Assembly (NCBI GenBank): GCA_949152475.1
Contig: OX424563.1
Location: forward strand, 22,541,001-22,605,000
Reading direction: 5' to 3'
From: Terebella lapidaria
Lineage: Eukaryota > Annelida > Polychaeta > Terebellida > Terebellidae
Length of the DNA: 64,000 bases
Shown: positions 1 through 11,749 of the stretch, in pieces
Numbering within the stretch: position 1 is the stretch's first letter
Layout of the letters: each line of letters starts with the position of its first letter
Notes under the pieces: generated by a model
What the model saw: the letters and a program-made list of their open reading frames with translations, nothing else
Databases searched by the model: none
What the model was told of the DNA's origin: nothing
Translations under genes and position numbers: made by a program

Positions 1-659
1 AATATTACAACATGCCATGATCATATTCAACACGTGTTTTTGCACCTGGCGTCCAATGCTCTGACGATGGGAAACACACATGTGTGGTATCATATATAAA
101 TAGCCATCCTGTTTGTCTTTTGTGAAATAACTATTGGCTCACATGTTTGAAATACAGATACTACATTCCACGACACATATGAAATATATGTATTTTGGTA
201 TAATGGATATAATTTGCAACTCAATATACATGTACAAACTGTGTCGTGACCACAATTCATTATTCCAAATTCACATATGCGAGCGTAAAAATCTGGTGAC
301 AGTAATGTTATTACTTACAGTAATGCAGTGGTTGTTTATTTCAAAACGGAGACAATAAATACGCCATCACTTCAAAACAACAAAATCTTAACAGCGTTCC
401 AGGTACTGGGTACGGTAACGATGACGTTAGTCCTGGCTGAGGAAATGATGTCTCATTCGTTTCGAAAACGATTTTTCGTAAATGGTAATCCCAACCAAAT
501 TTTGCTGCTTGGTATATAAATGTTCCATGTAGAACATTGCTTGTTCTATGTATTATGTGTGTTTTGTGTGTGCCCAGCAATGGGCTATGAGCATTAGAGT
601 TAGTCCAAAATAAATCCAAAAGCAATTCGTGACAGTGTATCTGGGGCTCATATTGGCCG
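1..659. other. AT-rich DNA with no gene seen
   Basis: I see no coding exon, RNA gene or well-bounded repeat here. The short open frames carry no recognisable domain. A few words (the TATATA-rich stretch near 90-110 and the ATACATGTAC region near 230) weakly resemble 3130-3270, so this may be the eroded left part of the duplication annotated at 660-1315. Confidence 0.4.
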
Positions 660-1315
660 ATATGTAATGGTATTTTGTGAACTGAACTTCAATCATACGA
701 CATCATTGACAAGACAATTACAGGGCGTTAATAATCTTGTAATGCGCATGCTCACGGGTGACTGATCCATACTGAGCAAAAGTTAGTTTGGTTACTGGCA
801 TCTTGATGAAATAGAAATCAATACCGTCATGGGGGCGGTGTAACGATAGATAAGACCGGCATGGCCAATCAAAGAAAGTATGCACAACAGTTGACTAGTC
901 GTATATCGAACATTATTTCAGTAGCCCATGTACAATATAATCCATTGACTGAATGAAGTATGACGACGTTCGCATCGTCTAATTCGATGCTTCGTGTTTC
1001 ACACGGCTTTCCTGTTTATGCAGAGACAGAAGAAATAGACAGCATAGCATAGGGAAAAAGCTTAATTTTCAACGGGAATACAAGAATCGCGTGTCTGTGC
1101 TATATATTTTACAATACGAAAATGGAAGCTACAATATACGGGCACCATTTAGACCAGGGACAAAGAAATCGATGGAGAGAGGCAAGACGAATTTACTACC
1201 GTACATCGCTGTAATTACTGTTTCGATTCTTCGTAGATCTAGTGAATCATTTCACACTTCGAAAATCATACAGCAAACAATCGACATAATTCATTTTGTT
1301 CCTGTTAGACACTTC
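660..1315 (+). repeat. Diverged tandem duplication, copy A
   Basis: This stretch aligns to 3400-4232 in the same orientation with scattered substitutions and indels. Anchors shared by both copies are AATCATACGACATCATTGAC near 690, TTTCCTGTT near 1009, the CAACGGGAATACAA region near 1069, and GACAAAGAAATCGAT near 1160. The offset grows from about 2.73 to 2.92 kb because of indels. Small indels between the copies break any common reading frame, so I treat it as duplicated non-coding DNA rather than a gene pair. Confidence 0.6.
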
Positions 1316-2343
1316 TCGTGCCCGGATCCCATTCACTAAGGTGTTTTGTACCAGTGTATTATCAACGAACAACATTCATCATGGATGCCACAAGTTTGGC
1401 GTTATAACATTATTTGCCTGACAATAATAGTCCATACTAAGGCATCAACTTTCCCGCATTTGCATGGTATTCGAAGGTTGAAAACTAAATGACTGTTAAA
1501 AACGATGTAGAGTATATTTTCCTCTCCAGACATGCAAGAAATCAAAGTGGATTGTCGCCTTCTTGTTGCACGAAGACGCAATATTTCTCTTAGAATGCCA
1601 GAATGTTCTAACTCGAGGGGCAAATACTTAGATTTGATTAAATTGCCTGGTGTGGAAAATACACAGTTTGACCGAATTATCGACGAATTCATATGAAGCA
1701 TGAAAAGGTAATCCCGCCTTATGGCAAATACAATCTATTTGCGTCTGATGTAGAAATGGACAATGACATAACATGTGTCAGGAGTATTCCAAACGGAAGT
1801 TATTTCACAGCGAGAAAAAAAATATACATAGATTCTGTTGTAGATCATTAATATAACAAGTGCAGTATTGGATCTGTCGAGTTTTAGAAACAAAAGATCC
1901 GAGAGTTGCATGATTGTGAGCGAACAAAGGTTCATACTTGCATTGTATTATATATTACATATTGTGTAGTGATATTATGTTGCCTACGTATCCATAGTGT
2001 ATTTACCCCATCCAGAGGTACGGAATCTGTCAATTAAATCACTGAAAACAAGGTACGAAAGTGGTCAATTGAATCCCTTTTAAAAAGTAGATTTTCTTCG
2101 TGAAACAGTCTGAGCTATGAAACTGGTCAAATAAATTCCTGAAGACAAGATTTAGTATATTTCCGTCGTGGAACACTTTCAACGACTTTCAATAAATAAA
2201 CTTTATTATTATTGACCACACCGTATTGATCGATAAAAGGTGAATCTTGATGGGTGTTTGCAAATGAGACTCCATTTCGATTGGTGCACAATAAAGTGAA
2301 AACAAATCGAATGCATGTCAATGCAAAGATACATCATCCTAAA
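1316..2343. other. Intergenic DNA, no feature recognised
   Basis: About 1 kb of AT-rich sequence. I see no tandem repeat, inverted repeat of note, or open frame with family features. Confidence 0.4.
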
Positions 2344-2433
2344 TGACTTTCTGTCCCCGGACTATGAGATTGGATAACGGACCCTGTTTTGTTTGCTCGG
2401 AATACTTAATACTGGGTATTGATCCCACGTCTA
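2344..2433 (+). repeat. 90-bp dispersed repeat, copy 1
   Basis: This piece starts GACTTTCTGTCCCCGGACTA and ends at CCACGTCTAT. It recurs almost unchanged at 36871-36961, over 34 kb away, where it is the end of a 196-bp insertion into array unit U5. The near identity of such a short piece amid diverged flanks marks it as a fragment of a recently active mobile element. The superfamily is not recognised. Confidence 0.65.
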
Positions 2434-3399
2434 TTATATAACTTGCATAAAAAGTTAGTTGTTTCATAGTGAATCATAATGATTACGAATTCAGCAGTAC
2501 TATAGCATTCACCGTTACGTCCAATGAAAATTTCCGATGCAAAGTTCCTCCATCGTCTGAAATCACTGATACTTGATAGTGATTGATAGTGTGTTGTTTC
2601 CATCGAGCTCGATCAGGAGGGCATCACTGAAAATGATATTTACTAGTACAAATGAAATCATTGCTAACCTACCAGCATGGGGAGAGGAGAAACCTTCTTT
2701 AAGTGAGTTTGATATCATTACTCATAGATATGTGTATGTCCCATGGAAGGTAATAACAAGATAACTGATTGAGGAGGCGGTCTCTGGGATGATCCACAAG
2801 ATAACGCCCACTAATGAACCATTCAATATCCCGGGTATCAGAGCAAATGTGTTCACGACTTGTTCCTTGCCTTGGGAGCATTTCCCATTTACTAATGATC
2901 ATTTCTTGACCATGGGGATTGGAATGAATAAATATCGTTATATGTCTGTGCACATGTCGTTATATGTCTGTGCTCGAAGTCATACGTTCCATGGTACAAA
3001 CCTATCTTCAGAGTGGGAAATCTGTGGCTGAAAGGGCACCAAAATATATTCATAATATTTGTCATACCTGTAAAAAAAACACCAGTTCATTGCACGTAGG
3101 CTTAAAAAATGCAATTCTTCTATTTGGTCACATGGAATATGGCGCCATATATAGACATATATCCTTGTGATGTAATTATCTCCTTGTAGGATTTCATTCT
3201 GACTAATACGTTACAGGACACAGATGGGCGATATGATACTTCTACATATTCGATATAATTTGAAATTTAATACACATGTTCCAGAGAACATACTTCTTTG
3301 GGGGAACTCTGGAAAAAAGTGCAGTGGGGAATTTCTGACAATCATCACGACAGTGGATCCGTGGTTATAGTTATAGGGACTACGCCACACGTGATTCGG
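2434..3399. other. Intergenic DNA, no gene seen
   Basis: Nothing recognisable apart from a small direct repeat of TATGTCTGTGC near 2940-2975 and an 8-bp stem (TTCCAGAG / CTCTGGAA) near 3279-3315. No domain-bearing reading frame. Confidence 0.4.
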
Positions 3400-4232
3400 T
3401 AAATTGTGATTCAGAGTCTTCGATCATACAATATCATTGACAAGATAGCTGAAGATCCTTAGTGGCTTTTCAATATATAAACGAATTCGTGGCTGACTCA
3501 TACTGAAATGGTGCCCTTTTCGTACCACAAAAAGTGATGTAATTTGTAACTCATATGTATGAAATATACCAACATATACATATGAGATAGTAAGTCATAC
3601 GTATGAGATACTAAGTCATGTGTATAGGTGTCTCACACGGATGAGTTAAATCTCATACGTGAAATCATACGTAGAATTAACTTCACTGTTTTGTTGTGGC
3701 ACAAACGTGGCTCCATACACTGAGGTTTCCAAAGGGAACGGAATCATACTGGACAAGGTAGGATAGTTCAACCAGCAGAGTGATAATTAGAAGTTACCAC
3801 ACACAATGGCATCCTGGAAAGCTTCATCCCAGGTCACTTCAGCAGCTCCTGTCACAATGAAGTCCAAGGTAAGTAAGTTATGACATTCGTATAATTTGAT
3901 TCTTCGTGCATCACATGGTTTTCCTGTTACAAAGACAAAAATAGACAACGTCACATCCTGGAACCAACTAATTTTCAATGGGAATACAAACATCGCATGT
4001 ATTCGAGCTATATATTTCGCAATGGGAAAATGGGAGTTACAATATATGAGCACCAATTTAGACCAGCGACAAAGAAATCGATAGAGAGAGACAAGACGAA
4101 AATACAATCGTACATTTACCGTTGCTGCAATAACAGTGTAAAATCTTCGCAGAACGTAATAAATAATTTCACACCTCGGAAAACATACACAAACCCCTCA
4201 ACAGACTTCATTTGTTCCATTCAGACGCTCCT
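3400..4232 (+). repeat. Diverged tandem duplication, copy B
   Basis: Second copy of 660-1315, in the same orientation. Relative to copy A it has a 1-nt insertion before TTTAGACCAG (near 4058), a 2-nt difference near 4000, and an added stretch at 3536-3672 made of palindromic CATACGTATG words. The frame is not conserved between copies, which argues against coding function. Confidence 0.6.
3536..3672. repeat. Short palindromic CATACGTATGAG repeats
   Basis: Several degenerate copies of a word built on CTCATACGTATGAG followed by ATACTAAGT lie within about 140 bp. Each word is close to self-complementary, so the stretch could form alternating small hairpins. It is absent from the corresponding place in copy A (660-1315), which suggests local expansion or a small insertion. 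Confidence 0.5.
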
Positions 4233-4369
4233 AGTGTTGATTCCCCATTGACTTATATTGCCTAATGTCAATATATCGACCGGATTTTAATATTTAAAGA
4301 TGTAGTCATTACACAATGTAGGAGTAAGTTATTTTCGTGTCTCCAGGTGCATTACCAACTAAAAACACG

Positions 4370-4665
4370 CCACGCATTATACGAGCCTCACGTTTGCGCT
4401 GGGGTATGAATACTAATTTGGTATCCTGAATTTGCTAACACACAAATTTTGCGTTATATTATGTTTATAACTTTTTGCGCTAGAGTTTGAATATCCTGAT
4501 ATTTCTGACGCACAAATTTTGTCTGGCGCTATATTATGTTTTTTTTATAGTATATTATATTATGTTTATACGTTTTGTGCTATGGTAAGGATATTCTGAC
4601 ATTTCTAACGCACACGTTTTGCATTATGTTATGAATGTCCTGATATTAATTATGTGTTCTTTCAT
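4370..4665 (+). repeat. Degenerate 80-90 bp tandem repeat, about four units
   Basis: Repeating landmarks are TTCTGACGCACAAATTTTG, then a TATATTATGTTTATA block, then TTTTGCGCTA and TGAATATCCTGATA. The units differ by point changes and by an extra ATATTATATTATG block near 4545. No coding potential. Confidence 0.6.
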
Positions 4666-5152
4666 TTGCGGTTTGCAATTTTTCCACACTCAATGATCTG
4701 GAGAATTCCCACGTAAAAATTTCGATTTCGAAAGCCACGATGCCTTCTGTCGGCGGTCTACAAAATAATTGAGTGAAATGACCCAGACGCATTTCTGTGC
4801 ATTATCTCATCAAATATAGCCGTTCAAACTTCCTTTGAGGAACATGACTTCTGGAAACGTTGCCCGAAACTTTCGAACGTTCGAAGAAAATATACATATT
4901 TTATTTAATTGCTTCTTTCATGGAAAACACATTTTGGCCGAATTATCGAATACATAACGTAGTCCCCTACAAACAGTGAGGTAACGAAGAGTCAAAATTT
5001 AAAAGTCATTTCTTGAATATTATCTCTTCAAAATGACATTTTTATAGTGTAAATGATCAGCATCCTAATACTGAAATGAAAATAGGGATCACCGTGCTCG
5101 TTTCTTCTACATTTTCGATCAAAATCACACACATTTACTTAAAATGACATGA
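4666..5152. other. Intergenic DNA, no feature recognised
   Basis: AT-rich sequence without a recognisable repeat, RNA or open frame of interest. Confidence 0.4.
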
Positions 5153-5304
5153 ATTATGGCATTTTTGCAAATTTTTTTGTCCATATTCACAACTTGCATC
5201 GTGTTTTCCATGCGAACGGATACGGTGACCACCTTTTTTCTTCTCAGTTTTAGGATGCTGAACAGTTACTCTAAAAACTATACCAATTTGAAGCTCTAGA
5301 TTAT
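5153..5304 (+). repeat. About 150-bp tandem duplication, uninterrupted copy
   Basis: The segment runs from ATGGCATTTTTGCA through CATGCGAACGGATACG to GAAGCTCTAGATTAT. It is repeated immediately downstream, where the second copy is split (5305-5385 plus 6816-6882) by a tandem-repeat element. This copy is therefore a natural empty site: it reads GGTGACCACC then TTTTTTCTTCTCAG where the other copy carries 1.4 kb of insert. Confidence 0.75.
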
Positions 5305-5383
5305 CATGGCATTTTTGCACATTTTTTTGTCCATATTCACAACTTGCATCGTGTTTTCCATGCGAACGGATACGGGGACCCCC

Positions 5384-6815
5384 ATTTTAGGTTACCGGAC
5401 CTATGGTCCGATAACCTATTGGCATGGCGTTGCGTCCGTCGTCCGTCGTCATCCGTCGTCGTCCGTCGTCGTCGTCCACATTTTTATCTTTTTTGTTTAC
5501 GGGCGAATTTTTCTGAAATTTTGCACAAAAATACTTAAAAATAATTCAAGAAGGAGGTATTTTGTAGTTTTTTTATTTTCGCATTTTTTTTTAAAATGGC
5601 GGTCGTTTTTTGACGAAAAATGCCTGATTTTGGACTTTGGCTGTCATTTTCTCAAAATCTGTTCAGTAACTTTTTTTCTTTTTGATACATAACACTCATC
5701 ATATGTACTTCTATGATGCCTATAAATTTCGTTGGGCTTGAATCGCTCGAAGTGGGCCATTTTGGTCCAAACTCGGCCCAAATTTGACTTTCCCATGTTA
5801 AATTCTCCTATGCTTTATAATGGGACACATTATGCCTGATATCTCACTTAATATTAAGATTAGAGACTAGGAATCAATTGTGGACATACATGAAATGATA
5901 TATGCTGAATATTCTCGTGACCTTGAATTTGACCTTTGACCTCTTTTTCAAGGTCACAGGACAAAATAGCTAATATATCTCGCTTATTATCGACTTTACA
6001 GCTTAGGAATCAATTGTGAACATATAGGAAATGATATATGCTGAATATGCTCATGACCTTGAATTTGACCTTTGACCTCATTTTCAAGGTCACAGGACAA
6101 AATGGCCAATTTCTCGCTTATCATCGACCTTACAGCTTAGGAATCAATTGTGGACATATAGGAAATGATATATGCTGAATATTCCGATGGCCTTGAATTT
6201 GACCTTCGACCCCATTTTCAAGGTCATAGGACAAAGTGGCTAATATCTCGCTTGTTATCGACTTTACAGCTTAGGAATCAGGTATGAACATATGGGAAAT
6301 GATATAGGCAAATTAATGCATGACCTTGAATTTGACCTTTGACCTCATTTTCAAGGTCACAGAACAAAATGGCTAATATCTCACTTATTATCGATTTTAC
6401 AGCTTAGGAACCAATTATGGACATATAGGAAATGATATATGCTGAATATTCTGATGACCTTGAATTTGACTTCTGACCTCAATCTCAAGGTCACAGGACA
6501 TAATGGCTCATATCTTGCTCCTCTATTGACTGCATGGCTTGGGAATCAATTGTGGTGATATATAAAATGATATACACTGAATATTTTGATGACCTTGAAT
6601 TTGACCTTTGCCTTCATTTTCAAGACCCCAGCACAAAATTGCTAATATCTCTGATTATTGATTTACAGCTTAGCAATCAACTGTGGACATGATATATGCT
6701 TGATATTATATATGCTGAATATTCTCTTGACCTTGAATTTAACCAGTGACCTGGCTAACATCTAAAATATTAAACATTGTCCGGTAACCTATCTTTGGCC
6801 CTCGGCCTAATTTTT
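5384..6815 (+). mobile_element. GGTTACC-ended tandem-repeat element (HINE/pearl-like), full copy
   Basis: Non-coding element of about 1.43 kb. In order it holds: a 27-nt hairpin at 5390-5416 (arms GGTTACCGGACC and GGTCCGATAACC); a (GTC/CGTC)n microsatellite at 5429-5474; about 370 bp of unique DNA; seven units of about 125-137 bp at roughly 5860-6760, each with GACCTTGAATTTGACC; the inverted end GTCCGGTAACC at 6779-6789, an exact 11-bp match to the left end; a GGCC-CTC-GGCC hairpin at 6797-6807; and a T-tract. Sub-terminal inverted repeats, microsatellite, tandem core and 3' hairpin are the layout of Helentron-associated elements (HINE/DINE/pearl). That assignment is inferred, since no Rep/helicase is present. 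Other copies: 17676-18054, 37285-37615 (minus), 56207-57260. Confidence 0.7.
5860..6760 (+). repeat. Core array of about 125-137 bp units, seven copies
   Basis: Each unit contains TTAGGAATCAATTGTGGACA, a GGAAATGATATATGCTGAAT block, GACCTTGAATTTGACC, CAAGGTCA and GGCTAATATCTCGCTTATTA. The GACCTTGAATT word recurs near 5931, 6056, 6190, 6322, 6457, 6592 and 6729. Units decay toward the right end. Every unit carries two or more AGGTCA half-site words. Confidence 0.75.
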
Positions 6816-6885
6816 CTTTTCAGTTTTAGGATGCTGAACAGTTACTCTAAAAAAAATACCAATTTGAAGCTCTAGATTATGTTGA

Positions 6886-7594
6886 TACAGTTATTCAGTT
6901 TAAAAAAAAACGCTTTGACAATCTCCGCTCACTGTAATATATATATATATGTAATGCAGAAATGTGCACTGTATATTCCGTCAAACGCACGTACTATTGT
7001 AGTTTGTCACGTGAATGCCATAAATTTCCATGAATGGATTCATCATAAGACCCGAGACGAAGGAGACTACCATTCATAAACACGCTATATATTCTTGGGT
7101 TGCATTTGCGAAGCATCAGGACTACGTGAAATGAATCGGACAGCTCTCCTGAGCTATTGCCTGCACCTGATTTGAACATGTGTCTTAATCATTTTCCTTC
7201 TCAGCCGTTCGCTGCAGATGCGAATTAATCTTCGGTTACAACATAATTCAGTTATCTTCATACCATTTAATGCGATCCTGTTTTTGGGTTAAAGCTCAGC
7301 TACACAATCAGCTGTCAAGAAATGATACTAGGCAACTGAACATGCAACTCGGGAAATCGATAACGTATCAAAACCATCCAAATTTAATAACCAGCATAAC
7401 TATTTAAACTAAGGTATCTATTTACCAAGCGAAAGCAAATTCATTTTCGTGGTGCTTATTTATGCTGCTTTGACCTTAAAAAAAAAAATGTTCAGATGTT
7501 AAGGTCATCAGATGAAGTGAAACAGTATCAAGATTCAGTGTATTGACAGATTCACACAGTTTACTCACAATATGAAACCGATCCAAAACCACAC
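6886..7594. other. Intergenic DNA, no gene seen
   Basis: Follows the end of the split 150-bp duplication. Contains a short (TA)n tract near 6940 and an A-run near 7479; otherwise nothing recognised. Confidence 0.4.
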
Positions 7595-10500
7595 GATATT
7601 CCGAGATGTGAAACATGTTTAGTTGTGAATGAATTATGAATATAAAATAATTGATGTATTGATTAGTTTTGGAAGTCACTGTGTCTTGCTTATCTTGCAT
7701 AGCCAGAATTTGACTGGGTTGAGTGTAATCGAGGAGTATTTGGTCGTCTCTTTTGTGCTGACAAAACTGGAGTGTTCGGATTGGGACAGTCAACTCGACC
7801 GTCCAATTGTCGTCGTTCTGAAAAGCTGGTGACAATATAATTCCTGAGCACACGATGCAATTATTTACAGATTATGTCACAATACAACACAGCGTAATGG
7901 CAAGTATTTAAGAAGGAAACGCTCACCATGTTCCTAACTAAAGTCAAACAACTGAAGTCCCACATTGCCAAAACTCATCCGCCAAATTCATAAGCCCCTC
8001 CTTAGAGATGGTGGGCGATAAACAGACATCTGGACGTATGACAGCACCAGCGACGACGAGATTTATTTAATTACGATTTCTAGTTCACGATCTAGTATAT
8101 TGTTATCATTATTAGCAAGCTGGACAACGTATTTTGTCTTCATTATCCCAAAATATTGAGGCTGATCTCACTCGGTTCCCGTGGGTACCCACATAACCTT
8201 CAGTTCTGCTTGTCATATCATCATTCAAGTCATTCGAGGAAAAATCATTTAATATCAAACGCATCAATCATTGACGAACGTCAGTTCTTTGGTATCCACA
8301 TAAGAAAGGAAACCAGCTAACTCAGTCGTCTTATAAAAAGTCAATTGTTTGTTTGGCACAAGATAGTGTAACTTCAAAATTCCTGGAACGGAATTCTCTT
8401 GAGCTAAAAACAGAAGATAAAAACTAGCATTCTGTTGATCTTGAAATTGACAGCTTAATTAAATATTCTGAAAGGGTTCATCACGGACACGTCATACAAC
8501 ATGGTTCGATCGAAACTAAGATGAAACGATGAAAAAATTGTTTGGCTGGACGAAACTTTGATCCCAAAGACAAGAAGGAAAGACACTTACAAGGTAATCT
8601 AAAATGTGATCCCGAAGGGAGGGGAAATCGGTGTCTGGATGGTTCGAATTCGAGACAAAAATGACAATACATCATCAGATATTTCAAGTTCCTTGATAGA
8701 ATAATTTTACACAAAGACAACAGGCAGAACGAGGTTTTTAGTTTTTGAATACTCCAAAGGGCTTTGAACCTCAGAATGAACGCAATGGCGGAAGGAAATT
8801 GGAACACTTTTGCAAAATTTGAATGTATATTTGTGATTGTTCTGTTCGTAAAGGGTATTATAGAAAACGCCGTATCGAATACAACGTTTCCCTCCTGCAT
8901 TATTTTTCATTGCAAAATGCGATCAAGGGCGCTCCATTCTACAATTTCGAGCACTACTCTCACTATTGAGCACGGCCGGCAGATGATTCCAGTAATCGAA
9001 ATCATATACTGATTTATGTGTTCCGACATAAATGTTATCCTGATATTGTCTAAATAGATCCTCATATGGCGGAGATTGACTATGAATCTATGACACAGGC
9101 ATGAGAGAGAGACAAAACCTGTTAGTGTATGTCCTTCCTCCTCCATTTCGTCCTTGAAATGCACTTGCACCTCGAAAATATGCCTGTTTTATTGATGCCA
9201 GATGTGACAGATGTATAGAACGATTGACATTCTCAGAAACACACCCATATATGTGGCCTGACTAACAAAATAGAACTATCGATGAAATATTTGGCATTTC
9301 AAGGCTGTCGTGCCTTTGAATGGCAGGACGCTGATAAGGTATTTTCAGGTCTACAATATGACTTCTGTATCCGTACCGATCGTTGTGTCTGAACCCCCGC
9401 CCTTCCTTGACAGATGTTCCCCAGGTTTTTAACCTCCTGTTAGTATATTGGTTTTATATTCTGGTTTTTATAATGTGGTCGCCTGGGAGGTTAAGAATGA
9501 CCGTATAAAACAAAGCTTACTGGAAACATTCAACATTTAGTATAGTCACCAATTACTCGAATTTCACACTAATAATACACTCGCGCGAGTAGTCTTCGCT
9601 CGTCATGCAAGGTGTCGCAAATGTTTTTAAAGACATTTGAATATTTACTGCGAGTATATCTTTAAAGAATTCTCCTTGTTGTCACAGGTGTAACAGATGC
9701 TCGTTTCGTAGGCATTTCAAACTTCTCAATGTAACCTCTTCCTAATTTGAACCTGCGAGATTTTGAGAGAAATTTGATAACAGAAAGCAATATGAAAAAC
9801 AACTGGACGAGTGTTCCACGACATATAAATGCGAACCCCGGCTCGTCACACTCGCATATGTTGCACAGGACATTCACATAAAATATGTGCGACAATTCCG
9901 TGATATCCGAACAACGTCCACACAAATAATTTTTAAAACTCCTCACTTTTGCACTTAATAATTAACGAAAAATGGAAAGGGTTAAGACGTGTTCGAGACA
10001 TCTTGAAGCCTACGACGACTTTGTAAGTATTCCGTAAGAAGTTGTCACGGATATTCCTTCTTGAAAATCTTGTGACAAATAAGGACACTACACGACTCGT
10101 GCAGGCTCGTAAACCTCGTTCGCAAGTGGTCGCATCCGATATACTTTGCTCAAAGTGATTCACATTCAATGATGTCATTGTTTAGGCAGGAACTACTTCC
10201 TGACTGCCTGTCGTCCCTGGACAATGTGGACGAATACTGCCGGTCTGTAGTGTATACAATGATGAAATAAAATGTATCAATGATTTTATGTATCAACCTA
10301 TTACGAACGATACAAACAGATTTTGATGATGCCAAAAGCAAGCCTAAAATGCAATTTTTGGGAATAAAATCAAAGCCCGGTCAAATATTTACAGCCAAAG
10401 TCCACTGGTGTCCACAGGGAAAGACAATAGGTGAAATATAGTTGTTTCTACTGTACACTTAATGGGATGAGCATACGTTTGCCCAGCAACGTACTAAAAC

Positions 10501-11390
10501 AATTTGTAATTTCGAAACCCTCCAAATATAGTGTGCAAGTACATAAGTACCCATTATAAACTATCTGCGTGTATCAATAAAAATGTATAATTGTAGTCAA
10601 ATCAATGAATGAAAACGGAAATCGGCACATGTGGATTTTTCCCCAAAGCACAAATACAAAGCGAAGCGCACGAGAGTGAATTAGACATTATTATTCATAT
10701 GATCTACATTTCGTCGGTATTCATCATACACCAAACCTGAGCACTTTGAACGAAGACCCACTTCTGCGAAGTTTACTCTTCACAGAACATGACAATTACA
10801 GTATCTATATCTGGTCAACCCCTAAGAGTTTCGAGCAACAAATCAGCATTGATCTGTTATTGATCAGTTTTGTTACTGTAGTTCACTCAGCATTGACAAG
10901 TTCTGGCTGAAGTGCCCTCAAGATTGCAAGGTGTGCTTGAAAAAAGTGCACCCAATATTTATTGTAATGGTGTGAATGTCTCTCAGCGTACTTGTTCACA
11001 GTAATATGTATGTGTGGATACTTTTTTTGTTCTAATTTACTGTTCTAAAAACGCAAAACTCATTAAGCATTTTTTGAATGAGGGTACGATGGAAATTTGA
11101 TTTCGCCTGATACCTTATTACATGCTTACGCCCGATTTCACCCGCAAAGTACGTGAATTTACCTCCCAGTCAGGTACACTCATTCCAACAAGCGATTCAT
11201 GCGTCATTACGTAAATACTGGAACGGTATATCACTCGCAAGTATAAACAGAGCAGGAAGATGCAAGATGGACTGACCACTGACAATTGCATTCTTGTGTG
11301 GTGTGAAATTGCCAAATTTTGCAATTTATGTTGTTTCTACATCCTTAAGTGAAAGACTCTGAAAATAAACTAGACGTCAAAACAGTAGGC
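7595..11390 (+). repeat. Segmental duplication of 3.8 kb, copy 1 (without the later insertions)
   Basis: Aligns throughout to 14738-20770 in the same orientation at roughly 90-95% identity by eye. After subtracting two insertions from copy 2, both copies are about 3.79 kb. Minus-strand open frames at 8907-9170 and 9662-9946 stay open in both copies, but most nucleotide differences change amino acids (5 of about 7, and roughly 16 of about 24), which is what neutral DNA gives. No domain was recognised. It preserves the empty sites for the insertions found at 17271 and 19398. Confidence 0.85.
10285..10560 (+). repeat. Interspersed repeat family S, copy in duplication 1
   Basis: Shares an order of words with 18477-18790 (plus) and, reverse complemented, with 29645-29835, 38985-39260 and 62715-62890. 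The words are GTATCAACCTATTACNA, TTTTGATGATGCCAA, AAAGCCCGGTCAAATA, CCACTGGTGTC and GTTGTTTCTACTGTACAC. It occurs at different places relative to the surrounding units, so it is interspersed rather than part of one array. About 280 bp, non-coding, possibly SINE-like, but I see no clear A/B box or tail. Confidence 0.6.
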
Positions 11391-11698
11391 CTACTGGTGA
11401 GCCGTAAATGGATAGCATACATTACATATATACATACAGCATATCGGGCCCATACGCAGCCTATTAAAATTGTATGTGTAGATTCTACGCCGATCGCTTC
11501 GGCTTACCGTCTGGAAATTACGATGCAGAGTGGGACATATGCCGGATGCAAATCTTAGTAATCATGTTATCCATATGACCCATTATGGGTAACAATCCTG
11601 TATTACTGTATTGGCAATATTATCAGTTTATTCAACCCACCTCTGGGCACCTGTCTTGCTCGAGCTTCGGAAATACCTGTATCCTAATCATAACGAGA
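11391..11698. other. Short spacer, no gene seen
   Basis: Lies between the end of duplication copy 1 and the ACCCTCGCCC-ended element. Nothing recognised. Confidence 0.4.
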
Positions 11699-11749
11699 CA
11701 ATCAGAGATTGCAGACCCTCGCCCTTCAGATTTAGTCACTAAAATTAGG

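Noticed and set aside
8907-9170. Minus-strand 87-codon frame kept open in both copies (also 16032-16295).
   Set aside because: About 5 of 7 nucleotide differences are non-synonymous; the frame stays open simply because the duplication is young.
9662-9946. Minus-strand 94-codon open frame conserved in both segmental copies (also 16796-17080), with a hydrophobic stretch.
   Set aside because: Most nucleotide differences between the copies change the amino acid, as expected without selection; no domain, start context or splice structure was recognised.
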